A DNA stretch of 64,000 nt, from NCBI RefSeq assembly GCF_000744225.1, contig NZ_JQLN01000004.1:868001-932000 (forward strand), read 5' to 3'. The DNA comes from Kitasatospora mediocidica KCTC 9733 (GTDB lineage Bacteria; Actinomycetota; Actinomycetes; Streptomycetales; Streptomycetaceae). Under the pieces are notes generated by a model that was given only the letters and a program-made list of their open reading frames with translations, had not been told where the DNA came from and searched no databases. Position numbers and translations under genes: made by a program. Below, piece after piece: positions 8,574 through 16,401 of this stretch (position 1 is its first letter; every line of letters begins with the position of its first letter).

Positions 8574-8605
8574 CCAATCACGCCAGTATCTACTGGCACG
8601 ATTGG
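8574..8605. promoter_or_regulatory. Inverted repeat between monooxygenase operon and MerR gene (putative MerR operator)
   Basis: CCAATCACGCCAGTA (8574-8588), a 2-bp centre, then TACTGGCACGATTGG (8591-8605); 13 of 15 positions pair. It lies 48 bp upstream of the monooxygenase start and is the only clear symmetry in the divergent spacer. Binding by the adjacent MerR-family protein is inferred. Confidence 0.65.
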
Positions 8606-8683
8606 CAGAGTAGCCCTTGCTGACAGTTGATGGAAGAAGCCCGACCGGTCCGGTTCGGCGCGGCCCCGCCCTATGCTGGCCGC

Positions 8684-9442
8684 GTGGCGGAGATCGAGAG
8701 CAAAGCAGCAGGTCCGCGCGAGTTCCGCGTCGAGGAACTCGCCGCGGCCGCCGGCATCACCACCCGCACCCTGCGTTTCTACCGCGAGCGCAAACTCCTG
8801 CCGCCGCCGCGCAAGGAGGGCCGAATCGCCTGGTACGGCGAATCCCACCTGGCCCGGCTGCAGATGATCGCCGAGCTGCTGGAACGCGGCCACACCCTGG
8901 GCGGCATCACCGAGTTGATCGGCGCGGGCGAGAGCGGGCGGGACGTCGCCGAGCTGATCGGGCTGCAGGACGCGATCGTCGCCCCCTGGTCGGACGAGAC
9001 CCCCGTCTCGCTGAGCTGGGACGAGCTGGCGGCGGCCTTCGGCGACCAGCTCACCGACACCGTCACCGCCGAGTCACTCGCCCAGGGCTACATCACCGTC
9101 CAGGACGACGGCGTCACCCACGTCAGCCGCCGCCTGATGGACGCCACCGTCGCGCTGGTGGCGGAGGGCGTCCCGCTCAGCGCCGTGCTGGACGCCAGCC
9201 GCAAGACCCAGGAGTACGCCGACGCGGTCGCCGAGGTCTTCGTCGCGCTGATCCGCGACCAGTTGCTCGGCGCGCTGGCCGGCGAGCAGCCGCTCCCGCC
9301 GGGCCGGGCCGCCCACCTGACGGAACAGCTCACCCGCGTCCGCCCGCTGGCCCGCACCGTGGCCGACGCCCAGTTCGCGCTGGCCATGGACCGCCGCGTG
9401 CACGCCGAGTACGACGAGGTGATCCGCCAGCGCCGGCACTGA
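8684..9442 (+). CDS. MerR-family transcriptional regulator
   Basis: A ~252-residue regulator with an N-terminal winged helix-turn-helix (FRVEELAAAAGITTRTLRFY, then the wing with RIAWYGESHLARLQMI), followed by a helical region and a long effector domain without an obvious metal-binding Cys cluster. GTG 8684 is chosen because it puts the DNA-binding domain about 12 residues from the N-terminus, as in the family. The spacing of TATGCT (8672-8677) to this GTG would suit leaderless transcription. ATG 8630 is an alternative giving 18 more residues. Divergent to the monooxygenase operon, it is the natural candidate for its activator or repressor. Confidence 0.82.
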   Translation: MAEIESKAAGPREFRVEELAAAAGITTRTLRFYRERKLLPPPRKEGRIAWYGESHLARLQMIAELLERGHTLGGITELIGAGESGRDVAELIGLQDAIVAPWSDETPVSLSWDELAAAFGDQLTDTVTAESLAQGYITVQDDGVTHVSRRLMDATVALVAEGVPLSAVLDASRKTQEYADAVAEVFVALIRDQLLGALAGEQPLPPGRAAHLTEQLTRVRPLARTVADAQFALAMDRRVHAEYDEVIRQRRH

Positions 9443-9453
9443 GGCCGCCCTGC

Positions 9454-10413
9454 CTACTTGGACTCGACCCGTCCGAGCGGTTCGGGCCCGGCCGCCAGCG
9501 CGTCACACGCCTGCTGCCAGGCGGGATCCCCGGGGTAGAGCTCGCTGCGCAGGTAGGCCCAGCCGAGCCGCTGGACCGCGGCGACCCGCAGGGGGTTCTC
9601 GTCCGTGGTCTCGGCGACGTCGTAGCCGGAGATCCCGCCGAGTCCGTGCTCCGCGTCGAACAGCGTGAGCAGGGACTTGGGGCCCGGCGCGAGGACGTAC
9701 GGATCGGCGTGCCAGTCCGCGCCGGCGACCGTCAGGTGGGCGGAGGTGTCCTTGTCGCCGGCGACCACGAGCGTGGGCGTCGTCATCGCGGAGAAGTCCG
9801 GGGTGTGCAGGAAGGCGAAGTTATCGGCCGCCCACGCGCTGAGCGCGTCCCCGCCCCGGCCGGGCGCGGCGAGCAGCACGCCCGCCCTGATCCGCGGCTC
9901 CGCCAGGTTCACCTCCGTCCCGTCCTGCGGATCGGTGAGCCGCGCGCCCAGCAGCAGGCTCGCGGTGTGGCCGCCCATCGAGTGCCCGACGACGGCGACC
10001 CTGTCGCGGTCCAGGCGCCCGAGGAGCTGCGGGACGGCGGCCTCGACCAGGTCGAGCCGGTCGAGGATGTGCGTCATGTCCTCGGCGCGCGAGCGCCAGT
10101 ACAGCGGCGCTCCGGGGGTGTCGGCGTCCAGGCTCAGCGTCGTCGAGCTCAGATGGGTGGGCTGGATCACGACAAAGCCGTGCGCCGCCCAGAAGCTAGC
10201 GAGCGGGGCGTAACCGTCAAGCGAGGAGAGGTGGTTGGAGTGGCCCTGCCCGTGCGACAGGAGGATGACCGGCAGGTCGGTCCCGGCCACGGGCGCGGAG
10301 ACGCGCAGTTCCAGGTCCACCGGGCGACCGGGAACCGGCAGCACGACCGGTGCGACCGAGAGGACGGGAGCGGGCCGGCCGAAGGTTCCGGCCGGGTCGG
10401 TGAGTGCACTCAT
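9454..10413 (-). CDS. Alpha/beta hydrolase (platelet-activating-factor acetylhydrolase/chlorophyllase-like)
   Basis: A 319-residue serine hydrolase with oxyanion loop ILLSHGQGHSNH, nucleophile elbow VGHSMGGH, acid region VVAGDKDTS and a catalytic His probably in FDAEHGLGG. The arrangement resembles cutinase/chlorophyllase-like esterases annotated as alpha/beta hydrolases in actinomycetes; no secretion signal is seen, so it is cytoplasmic. It is divergent from a TetR gene with two operator-like palindromes in the spacer, so expression is probably relieved by a ligand of that repressor, perhaps the ester substrate. The stop lies close to the MerR gene, tail to tail. Substrate unknown. Confidence 0.82.
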   Translation of the reverse strand: MSALTDPAGTFGRPAPVLSVAPVVLPVPGRPVDLELRVSAPVAGTDLPVILLSHGQGHSNHLSSLDGYAPLASFWAAHGFVVIQPTHLSSTTLSLDADTPGAPLYWRSRAEDMTHILDRLDLVEAAVPQLLGRLDRDRVAVVGHSMGGHTASLLLGARLTDPQDGTEVNLAEPRIRAGVLLAAPGRGGDALSAWAADNFAFLHTPDFSAMTTPTLVVAGDKDTSAHLTVAGADWHADPYVLAPGPKSLLTLFDAEHGLGGISGYDVAETTDENPLRVAAVQRLGWAYLRSELYPGDPAWQQACDALAAGPEPLGRVESK

Positions 10414-10439
10414 GGCGAGGACGTCCCTTAGACTAGAAG

Positions 10440-10480
10440 CGGAGCAATGTTCCGGATTTACGATACGGAGCAGTGTTCCG
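10440..10480. promoter_or_regulatory. Two copies of a 15-bp palindromic operator, putative TetR sites
   Basis: CGGAGCAATGTTCCG (10440-10454) and CGGAGCAGTGTTCCG (10466-10480) are 26 bp centre to centre, each palindromic except for one symmetric pair. TACGAT at 10459-10464 between them could be a -10 element for the TetR gene. The layout suits autorepression and control of the divergent hydrolase. Confidence 0.75.
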
Positions 10481-10528
10481 CTTTGTCAACGGTCCAGGCG
10501 GCCACCCGGCCGGCGAAAGGAGAGCGTG

Positions 10529-11125
10529 GTGCCCTCGACAAGCCCCTCCGGGGAGGTGCCGGCCCGAACCAAGCGGGCCGACGCGGTGCGCAACCAGCAG
10601 ACGCTGCTCACCGCCGCGGCCGAGGTGTTCGTCACCTCCGGCGTCGACGCACCGATCCGTGAGATCGCGGCCAGGGCGGGCGTCGGGATGGGGACGATCT
10701 ACCGCCACTTCCCGACCCGGGCCGATCTCGTCGTCGCGGTCTACCGCCACCAGGTGGAGGCCTGCGCCGAGGCCGGCCCGAGCCTGCTGGCCGCCGCCGA
10801 CTCCCCGTTCGCGGCGCTCCGCCAGTGGGTCGACCTCTTCGTCGACTTCCTGGTCACCAAACACGGACTCGCCAACGCCCTGCAGTCGGACAGCACCGGC
10901 TTCGAGGCGCTGCACAGCTACTTCCTCGACCGCCTGGTTCCGGTCTGCGCGCAGCTGCTCGACGCCGCGGTCGAGGCCGACGAGATCCGCCCCGGGACGG
11001 CTGCCTACGAGCTGATGCGCGGCATCGGCAACCTCTGCGTCGGACGGGACAGCGACCCGCGCTACGACCCCCGCCGCCTGGTCGACCTGCTCCTGGGGGG
11101 ACTGCGGCGAGCGCAACCGTCCTGA
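10529..11125 (+). CDS. TetR-family transcriptional regulator
   Basis: About 198 residues: an N-terminal helix-turn-helix (IREIAARAGVGMGTIYRHFPTR) followed by an all-helical ligand domain (LVVAVYRHQVEAC to VGRDSDPRYDPRRLVDLLLGG). The C-terminal part resembles the TetR_C33-like SbtR domain in layout. GTG 10529 is chosen because AAAGGAG lies 7 nt upstream; GTG 10526 is an in-frame alternative. It probably represses itself and the divergent hydrolase gene through the paired palindromes at 10440-10480. Confidence 0.85.
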   Translation: MPSTSPSGEVPARTKRADAVRNQQTLLTAAAEVFVTSGVDAPIREIAARAGVGMGTIYRHFPTRADLVVAVYRHQVEACAEAGPSLLAAADSPFAALRQWVDLFVDFLVTKHGLANALQSDSTGFEALHSYFLDRLVPVCAQLLDAAVEADEIRPGTAAYELMRGIGNLCVGRDSDPRYDPRRLVDLLLGGLRRAQPS

Positions 11126-11236
11126 CGCCGCCCACCATGTGCCGGTCGGCCTGCGCCGCGCCGCGCCCCGCGATTCGGTTCCGCCGCGGCGCGGGCCGGT
11201 CTGCTTGACTGGCCGCATGATCCGTGGAGACGGGCG

Positions 11237-11593
11237 GTGACCGGCCAGGAGAGCGAGCCCGACCCGCGTTTCACCCTCGCCAACGAGCGGACCTACCTCG
11301 CCTGGAGCCGCACCGCGCTGGCCCTGGTGGCGGCGGGACTGGGGTTCACCCAGCTGCTGCCGCCCTTCCCCGGGATCGCGTGGGGGCGCCGGGCGCTCGG
11401 AGTGCCGCTGATCGTGCTCGGCGCGGTCGTCGCGGTGGTCGGCTACCTGGACTGGGCACGCACCCAGCGGGCGCTGCGGCAGGGCGCGCCGCTGCCACGC
11501 TCCCCGCTGCCACGGATTCTGGCCGCCGTGGTGGCCGTCGAGTGCGCGTTCGCGGCGGCCCTGGTGGTCTTCTCCAGGAGTTCCGGCGGGTGA
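11237..11593 (+). CDS. DUF202 (YidH-like) membrane protein
   Basis: A 118-residue protein with the DUF202 signature DPRFTLANERTYLAWSRTALALVAAG near the N-terminus and three predicted membrane segments (LALVAAGLGFTQLLP, RALGVPLIVLGAVVAVVGYL and ILAAVVAVECAFAAALVVF). Family function is unknown. The GTG start overlaps nothing upstream. The stop overlaps the start of the next, related gene (GTGA at 11590-11593), so the pair is probably made as a two-subunit membrane complex; such tandem pairs are common in actinomycetes. Confidence 0.85.
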   Translation: MTGQESEPDPRFTLANERTYLAWSRTALALVAAGLGFTQLLPPFPGIAWGRRALGVPLIVLGAVVAVVGYLDWARTQRALRQGAPLPRSPLPRILAAVVAVECAFAAALVVFSRSSGG

Positions 11594-11967
11594 GCGGCCC
11601 GCCCCTCGACGTCGAACCCGGGTCCGCGCAGGGGCGCACCGACCTGGCCTGGACCCGGACCTGCGTCACCTTCGCGGCCGTCAGCGCGGGTGTGCTGAGG
11701 ATCGACCCGCCGGCCGGCCTGCCGCTGGTCGTCGTGACGGCAGCGGTCTGGGCGGTGGGGACGTGTCGTAGCGTCCCGCACGGGCGGCCGCGCGCGCTGG
11801 GGTTCATCGCTCTGACCGTCCTGCTGACCGCGCTGGTCGCCCTCGGCGTCGCGCTGTCCGCGGCGGGCGCGCCGCACCGGCCGGGCGTGGGTCACCCGTC
11901 GAGCACGGGTCACCCGTCGAGCGCGGCCACCGGCAGCGGACCGACTGCGGGCGGCGGGATTGGATGA
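11590..11967 (+). CDS. Second DUF202-like membrane protein
   Basis: A 125-residue partner of the preceding DUF202 protein. It retains the family core as GRTDLAWTRTCVTFAAVSAG and has three hydrophobic stretches (TFAAVSAGVL, GLPLVVVTAAVWAVGT, LGFIALTVLLTALVALGVAL). Start GTG 11590 gives a 4-bp overlap with the upstream stop. The C-terminus is extended by a short hydrophilic tail with two copies of GHPSS, encoded by a 16-bp direct repeat near 11889-11920. No enzymatic residues are recognised. Confidence 0.75.
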   Translation: MSGPPLDVEPGSAQGRTDLAWTRTCVTFAAVSAGVLRIDPPAGLPLVVVTAAVWAVGTCRSVPHGRPRALGFIALTVLLTALVALGVALSAAGAPHRPGVGHPSSTGHPSSAATGSGPTAGGGIG

Positions 11968-12091
11968 TCCGACCATGGCTGGGCCATCCGACTGGCTCAT
12001 AGGGTCGGGACTCACCCGCGGGCTGACGCTCTGTCGGGGTCGGTGTGGGGGAGGCGGGCGCCCCGACCCGGCCCCTGGAGGACGAGCGGGC

Positions 12092-13318
12092 ATGAGTGCG
12101 GCGGAGAAGTTCCGGGACACCCGGGAGTTGACGGGTGGTCGGGTGCTGGTGTGGTCGCTGCTCGGGCGGCTCCCGGCGGCGATGTGCCCGATCGGCACCC
12201 TGCTGCTGGTCAGTCAGAACTCCGGCAGCGTCTGGCAGGGAGCCGCGGCGGCCGGTGCGCTGGCCCTGGGCCAAGCCGGCGGCGGGCCGCTGGTGGGACG
12301 GCTGGCCGACCGGCGCGGGCAGCGCCCGGTGGGGCTGGTCGCCGCCGTGGTCAACACGCTCGCGATCCTCGCGCTGGTGGCCGCCTCCGAGAGCGGTGCG
12401 CCGCTCGGCTGGCAGCTGGCGCCGGCCGTCCTGGTCGGACTCTCCGTCCCGCTGGTGGGGCCGCTCTCCCGCAGCCGCTGGCTCTGGCTGGCCCGCGGAC
12501 GGCCCGACCGGCGGGCCTCGGCGCTCTGGCTGGACGGCCTGGTCGACGAGATCAGCTTCACCAGCGGCCCGGCGCTGGTCGGCGTGCTGGCCACGCTGGC
12601 CGGTCCGGGCGCCGGGATGCTGCTGGCGGCGGCCCTGGTCGGCGGCGGCGCGACGCTCTTCGCCCTGCACCCCTCGGCGCCGCCCGGCACCGGCGCGGGT
12701 CCGCGCACACCCGCCGGGCGGCTGCTGACCCTCCCGTACGGGCTGCTGCTGGCGGGCATGGCCCTGCTCGGGACGGTCTTCGGCTCACTCCAGGTCGGCG
12801 TCACCGCGACCACCGCGCAGCTGGGCCACCCCGGCGCGGCCGGGCTGCTCTACGGACTGGTGGGCCTGACCAGCTCCTTCGCGGGCGTCGCGATGGCGGC
12901 CCTGCCGGCCCGCTGGGACCTGCCCGGACGCCTGCGGGCCGGCACCGGCCTGCTCTTCGCCGCGTCGGTGTTGGCGCCGCTGACCGGCACCAGCCTGGGC
13001 GGACTGGCGCTGGCGGTGGGGTGCGTGGGGCTCGCGATCGCGCCGCAGATGATCACGATGTTCGGCCTGGTCGAGCGGACCGTCCCGGGGATGCGGCTCG
13101 GCGAGGCGATGGCCGGACTGGTCAGCAGCATCACGCTCGCGCAGTCGGCGGGCACGGTGGCCGGCGGCTGGGCGGTGGACGCCTACGGCCCGCGCGCGCC
13201 GTTCGCCCTCACCTGCGCCGCCGCGGCGGCCGCCCTGCTGCTCGCCGCCTGCACGGCCACCGGCCGGCGCTACCGCCGGCCGGCCGACTCCCCCGTCGCC
13301 GAACGGGTCCCGGCCTGA
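12092..13318 (+). CDS. Major facilitator superfamily transporter
   Basis: A 408-residue protein with about 12 hydrophobic segments. The loop between segments 2 and 3 (GRLADRRGQRPVGL) fits the MFS motif A (GxLaDrxGrrxxl). A second half begins near LLTLPYGLLLAGMALLGTVFG. It would act as a drug/proton antiporter or sugar/metabolite exporter in the cytoplasmic membrane. ATG 12092 has CTGGAGGA upstream. It stands alone between the DUF202 pair and a strong hairpin at 13393-13418. Substrate unknown. Confidence 0.85.
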   Translation: MSAAEKFRDTRELTGGRVLVWSLLGRLPAAMCPIGTLLLVSQNSGSVWQGAAAAGALALGQAGGGPLVGRLADRRGQRPVGLVAAVVNTLAILALVAASESGAPLGWQLAPAVLVGLSVPLVGPLSRSRWLWLARGRPDRRASALWLDGLVDEISFTSGPALVGVLATLAGPGAGMLLAAALVGGGATLFALHPSAPPGTGAGPRTPAGRLLTLPYGLLLAGMALLGTVFGSLQVGVTATTAQLGHPGAAGLLYGLVGLTSSFAGVAMAALPARWDLPGRLRAGTGLLFAASVLAPLTGTSLGGLALAVGCVGLAIAPQMITMFGLVERTVPGMRLGEAMAGLVSSITLAQSAGTVAGGWAVDAYGPRAPFALTCAAAAAALLLAACTATGRRYRRPADSPVAERVPA

Positions 13319-13392
13319 GCGCCTGAGCTCCTCGGTACCTCCGTGCCTGGACCCGCCCCGAGGGGTTCGCTCCGGCCCCGCGCGACGGGCCG

Positions 13393-13418
13393 GGACGGCG
13401 TGGGGGCCCACGCCGTCC
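13393..13418. terminator. Perfect 12-bp hairpin after the MFS gene
   Basis: GGACGGCGTGGG and CCCACGCCGTCC are separated by two bases. It lies 75 bp past the MFS stop and 70 bp before the next start. There is no U-run, as is usual for streptomycete terminators. Confidence 0.65.
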
Positions 13419-13487
13419 AGCCGGTGGTCGCCGCAGGTCGCGGATACCCGGGCGTGCGAGAGTGGTAGCAGCGAAGGGAGCGGACGC

Positions 13488-14297
13488 GTGCTCATGGAGA
13501 AGGTGGCGGAAATCCTCACCGAGGCGTCCGCGGAGGTCGTCGAACCGCGATTCCGGGCCCTGGCGGCCGGCGAGGTGATGGAGAAGTCCCCGGGTGACCT
13601 GGTCACCGTCGCCGACCGGGAGGCCGAGGTGATCATCACCCGACGGCTGCGCGAGCTGCTGCCGGTGCCCGTGGTCGGCGAGGAGGCGGTGGCCGCCGAC
13701 CCGTCGCTCGCCCGGGCGCTGCACACCGAACCCGCCTGCTGGCTGGTCGACCCGGTGGACGGGACCGCCAACTTCGTGGCCGGACGGCCCGACTTCGCGG
13801 TGATGGTCTCGCTGATCCGCGACGGCGAGGCGGTGGCGGCCTGGATCTGGCAGCCGATGACCCGCACCGCCTACGCCGCCGAACTGGGCGCGGGTGCCTG
13901 GCGCGACGGGCAGCGGCTCACCCATGCGCCGGCGGCCGACTCGCCCGAGAAGTGGCGCGGCTCGATGAAGCCGTGGTTCCTGACCAAGGACGTCTTTCCC
14001 GGACTGCGTGACCGGGTGCACGCCTTCGGCCAGGTGACCGGGGGGCGGCGCGCGGCGGGCGTGGAGTACCCGCAGGTCGCCGACGGTGACCTGGACTTCC
14101 TGGTCTACTGGCGGACCCTTCCGTGGGACCACGCACCGGGCTCGCTGCTGGTCCGCGAGACCGGCGGGGTCTCGGCCCGGCTGGACGGCACCCCGTACCG
14201 GGCCGACCCGCCCGGCGGTGAGGACGGCCTGCTGGTCGCCGGCGACCCCGAGACCTGGGAGCGGACCCGGGCGATCCTGCTCGGCCTGCCCGACTGA
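13488..14297 (+). CDS. Inositol monophosphatase-family phosphatase
   Basis: A 269-residue Mg2+-dependent, Li+-sensitive phosphatase fold. The metal site is seen as GEEA (VVGEEAV), WLVDPVDGTANF (the DPxDGTxNF signature) and, near the C-terminus, PWDHAPGSLL (WDxAxG). It would remove phosphate from inositol-1-phosphate, histidinol phosphate or 3'-phosphoadenosine-type substrates; the exact one is not readable. GTG 13488 has GAAGGGAG upstream, and ATG 13494 is the alternative. It is convergent with the P450 gene. Confidence 0.88.
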   Translation: MLMEKVAEILTEASAEVVEPRFRALAAGEVMEKSPGDLVTVADREAEVIITRRLRELLPVPVVGEEAVAADPSLARALHTEPACWLVDPVDGTANFVAGRPDFAVMVSLIRDGEAVAAWIWQPMTRTAYAAELGAGAWRDGQRLTHAPAADSPEKWRGSMKPWFLTKDVFPGLRDRVHAFGQVTGGRRAAGVEYPQVADGDLDFLVYWRTLPWDHAPGSLLVRETGGVSARLDGTPYRADPPGGEDGLLVAGDPETWERTRAILLGLPD

Positions 14298-14360
14298 CCC
14301 GACTGACCCGTCCGCCGCGGCAGCGCCACGACGAACGGGTGTCGGAGACGGCCTGCGGCG

Positions 14361-15599
14361 CTACCAGAGCACCGGCAGGCGCTCCGGCAGGCGCTTGATG
14401 AAGCCCGGACGCCACGCCAACTGCTCGACCGGCAGGGCCAGCCGCAGCGCCGGCAGCTTCTCCACCAGCGCCGTCAGCGCGATCTCGGCGTGCGTGCGGC
14501 CGAGCGCCGAGGCGGGGCAGAAGTGCTGGCCCCCGCCGAAGGCCAGGTGCGGGTTGGACTCCCGGTCGAAGTCGATCCGCTCGGGGTGCGGGAAGACCGC
14601 CGGGTCGTAGTTGGCCCCCTCGATCAGGACCAGCACCAGTTCACCCGCCCTGATCTCCACCTCGCCCAACCGGACGTCGGCCAGGGCGATCCGCGGCAGC
14701 GCGTCGCCGATCGACAGGTTGTAGCGCAGCAGCTCGTCCACCGCCCGGCCGATCACCGCCGGCTCGGCCCGCAGGCGGTCGGCCAGCTCCGGCTGCTGCG
14801 CCAGCGCGATGATCGCGTGCTGCAGGAACGCCGAGGTGCTGACCGCGCCCGCGCCGAAGAGCGAGAGAGCGACGGTGGCCAGCAGCTCGTCGCTGACCTG
14901 GTCCGAGACGTCCGGCGAGCGGCGCAGCTCGGCGAACCGGCCGAGCAGGCCCTCGGTCGGCTCCGGATCGGCGTTCAGCCGGTCCACCATGTAGCCGAGG
15001 TCCTTGTACCAGTTGACTGCCGAGCCCTCGAAGGTCCTCGGGCTGGTGATGAACGCGACGTCGATGCCGGACATCAGCCGGCGCCAGTCGTCGGTGGGGA
15101 TGCCCAGCAGGCGGCAGTGCAGCGCGGCCGAGTACGGCTCGGTGAAGCCGTCGCGCAGGTCGGCCGGCGGGCCCTGCTCGATCAGCCGGTCCAGCAGCTG
15201 GTGCGCCTGCGCCTCCAGCCAGCCGCCCAACTCCCGGTCCGCCTGCGGTGAGAGGGTCTTCATGACGGCGTTGCGCAGCCCGGCGCTGTTGATGTTGCCC
15301 ATGTTGTTGACCACCTCCGGCGGGATGGTCAGCGCGTACTGGCGCGGCACGCCCGGGTTCGCGGTGTCCTTGAGGCTGAACCGGTCGTCCTCCAGCACCT
15401 GCTTGGCCAGCTCGTAGCTGCTGACCAGCCAGGCTTCGTCGCCGGTCATGGTGCGGACCCGGGCGACCGGCTGCTCCGCACGCAGCCGCTCGGCCTCCGC
15501 GGGCAGGATGTCGCCGCGGCGGGACAGCGGGAAGTCCGGCAGCGGCGGGTGGTGCGCGGTGCCGGGCAGGACCGGGTCGCGCTGTGCTGTCGTGGTCAT
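14361..15599 (-). CDS. Cytochrome P450, CYP121-like, partner of the cyclodipeptide synthase
   Basis: A 412-residue class I P450 that would need ferredoxin for electrons. The heme-thiolate loop is FGGGQHFCPASALG (Cys about 361). The K-helix ExxR is VDELLRYN (as E-L-L-R), and the I-helix reads FGAGAVSTSAF without the usual acid-Thr pair. The C-terminus (ERLPVLW, preceded by WRPGF) closely recalls Mycobacterium tuberculosis CYP121, which couples the two tyrosines of cyclo(Tyr-Tyr). The start is ATG 15597-15599 with GAGGAG upstream. It lies 73 bp downstream of the cyclodipeptide synthase on the same strand, so it most likely oxidises the diketopiperazine. Whether this is C-C coupling, hydroxylation or dimerisation is open. 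Confidence 0.88.
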   Translation of the reverse strand: MTTTAQRDPVLPGTAHHPPLPDFPLSRRGDILPAEAERLRAEQPVARVRTMTGDEAWLVSSYELAKQVLEDDRFSLKDTANPGVPRQYALTIPPEVVNNMGNINSAGLRNAVMKTLSPQADRELGGWLEAQAHQLLDRLIEQGPPADLRDGFTEPYSAALHCRLLGIPTDDWRRLMSGIDVAFITSPRTFEGSAVNWYKDLGYMVDRLNADPEPTEGLLGRFAELRRSPDVSDQVSDELLATVALSLFGAGAVSTSAFLQHAIIALAQQPELADRLRAEPAVIGRAVDELLRYNLSIGDALPRIALADVRLGEVEIRAGELVLVLIEGANYDPAVFPHPERIDFDRESNPHLAFGGGQHFCPASALGRTHAEIALTALVEKLPALRLALPVEQLAWRPGFIKRLPERLPVLW

Positions 15600-15672
15600 C
15601 GTGCTTCTCCTCAAGAAATATGACGGTCGATCAGAAGGAAGTCGGGGTCGGACGGGTCACGGGCCCGGATGT

Positions 15673-16401
15673 TCAGGCCGCGGCAGCGGCCGGACGCGGC
15701 GCGGCCGCCCCGGGACGGACCACCGCGTAGGCCTGCCCGGGAACCGCGCGCAGCCCCTCGCTGCGACCGAACAGCACCGGGGTGAGCGGGAGTTCGACGT
15801 GGTAGCAGGAGACCGAGGTGGGCACTTTGAGCAGGCCGGGGGTGTCCAGGAAGAACGGCAGCTCGGCGCAGATGTAGCGCAGGCCGGCGGCGAGCTGCTC
15901 CGCGGTCGGCTCCTCGCCGTCGGGCGTGCGGCCGGCGAGGAAGGAGCGCGCCATCCCCTCCGCGGCCTGCCGGAAGACCGGGTCGCCGGTCAGGCTCTCC
16001 TCGATGGCGATCCGCAGCTGCTGGTAGCGGGCGTCGGAGAGGAAATCGGAGACCGCGCGGATCCGGACCGCCTCCCAGCCGGCGTCCGCCACCCCGCGCT
16101 GGATCCGCCGGGCGGTGGTCTTGATCTCCTTGGCAGCCCGGCGCTGGGCGTGCTCGGGGGTGTAGCCGAAGGCCGCGAACTGGGTGTCGACGTGCAGATC
16201 CGCGTAGACGATATCCACCGAGTCGAAGAACTCCCTTGCCCACAAGACGAGTTCGGATATCCGCTGCGGGCTGAAGTAGCTGTTCCCGGGGCTCACCCCG
16301 ATCAGCAGGTGGTCACCGCGCTCCCATACCTGCCGGCAGCGGTCGGAAAAGGGACGTGCCTCGAACGTGCTGGGCTTGGTGCTGATGAGCGAGTCGCTCA
16401 T
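15673..16401 (-). CDS. Cyclodipeptide synthase (tRNA-dependent), NYH subfamily
   Basis: A 242-residue enzyme that would take two aminoacyl-tRNAs and join the amino acids into a 2,5-diketopiperazine. The nucleophile loop IGVSPGNSYFS gives Ser37, with Asn40 matching the NYH subtype numbering of AlbC. The second catalytic set is Tyr176 and Glu180 (RYICAELPFF), and Tyr200-His201 complete NYH. Arg98-Arg99 in a basic helix fit the tRNA-binding patch. ATG 16399-16401 has GGAGG 9 nt upstream. The C-terminus ends in an Ala/Pro/Arg-rich tail beyond the fold. It is followed by a CYP121-like P450, so this is a compact diketopiperazine locus. Which amino acids are used cannot be told here. Confidence 0.92.
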   Translation of the reverse strand: MSDSLISTKPSTFEARPFSDRCRQVWERGDHLLIGVSPGNSYFSPQRISELVLWAREFFDSVDIVYADLHVDTQFAAFGYTPEHAQRRAAKEIKTTARRIQRGVADAGWEAVRIRAVSDFLSDARYQQLRIAIEESLTGDPVFRQAAEGMARSFLAGRTPDGEEPTAEQLAAGLRYICAELPFFLDTPGLLKVPTSVSCYHVELPLTPVLFGRSEGLRAVPGQAYAVVRPGAAAPRPAAAAA

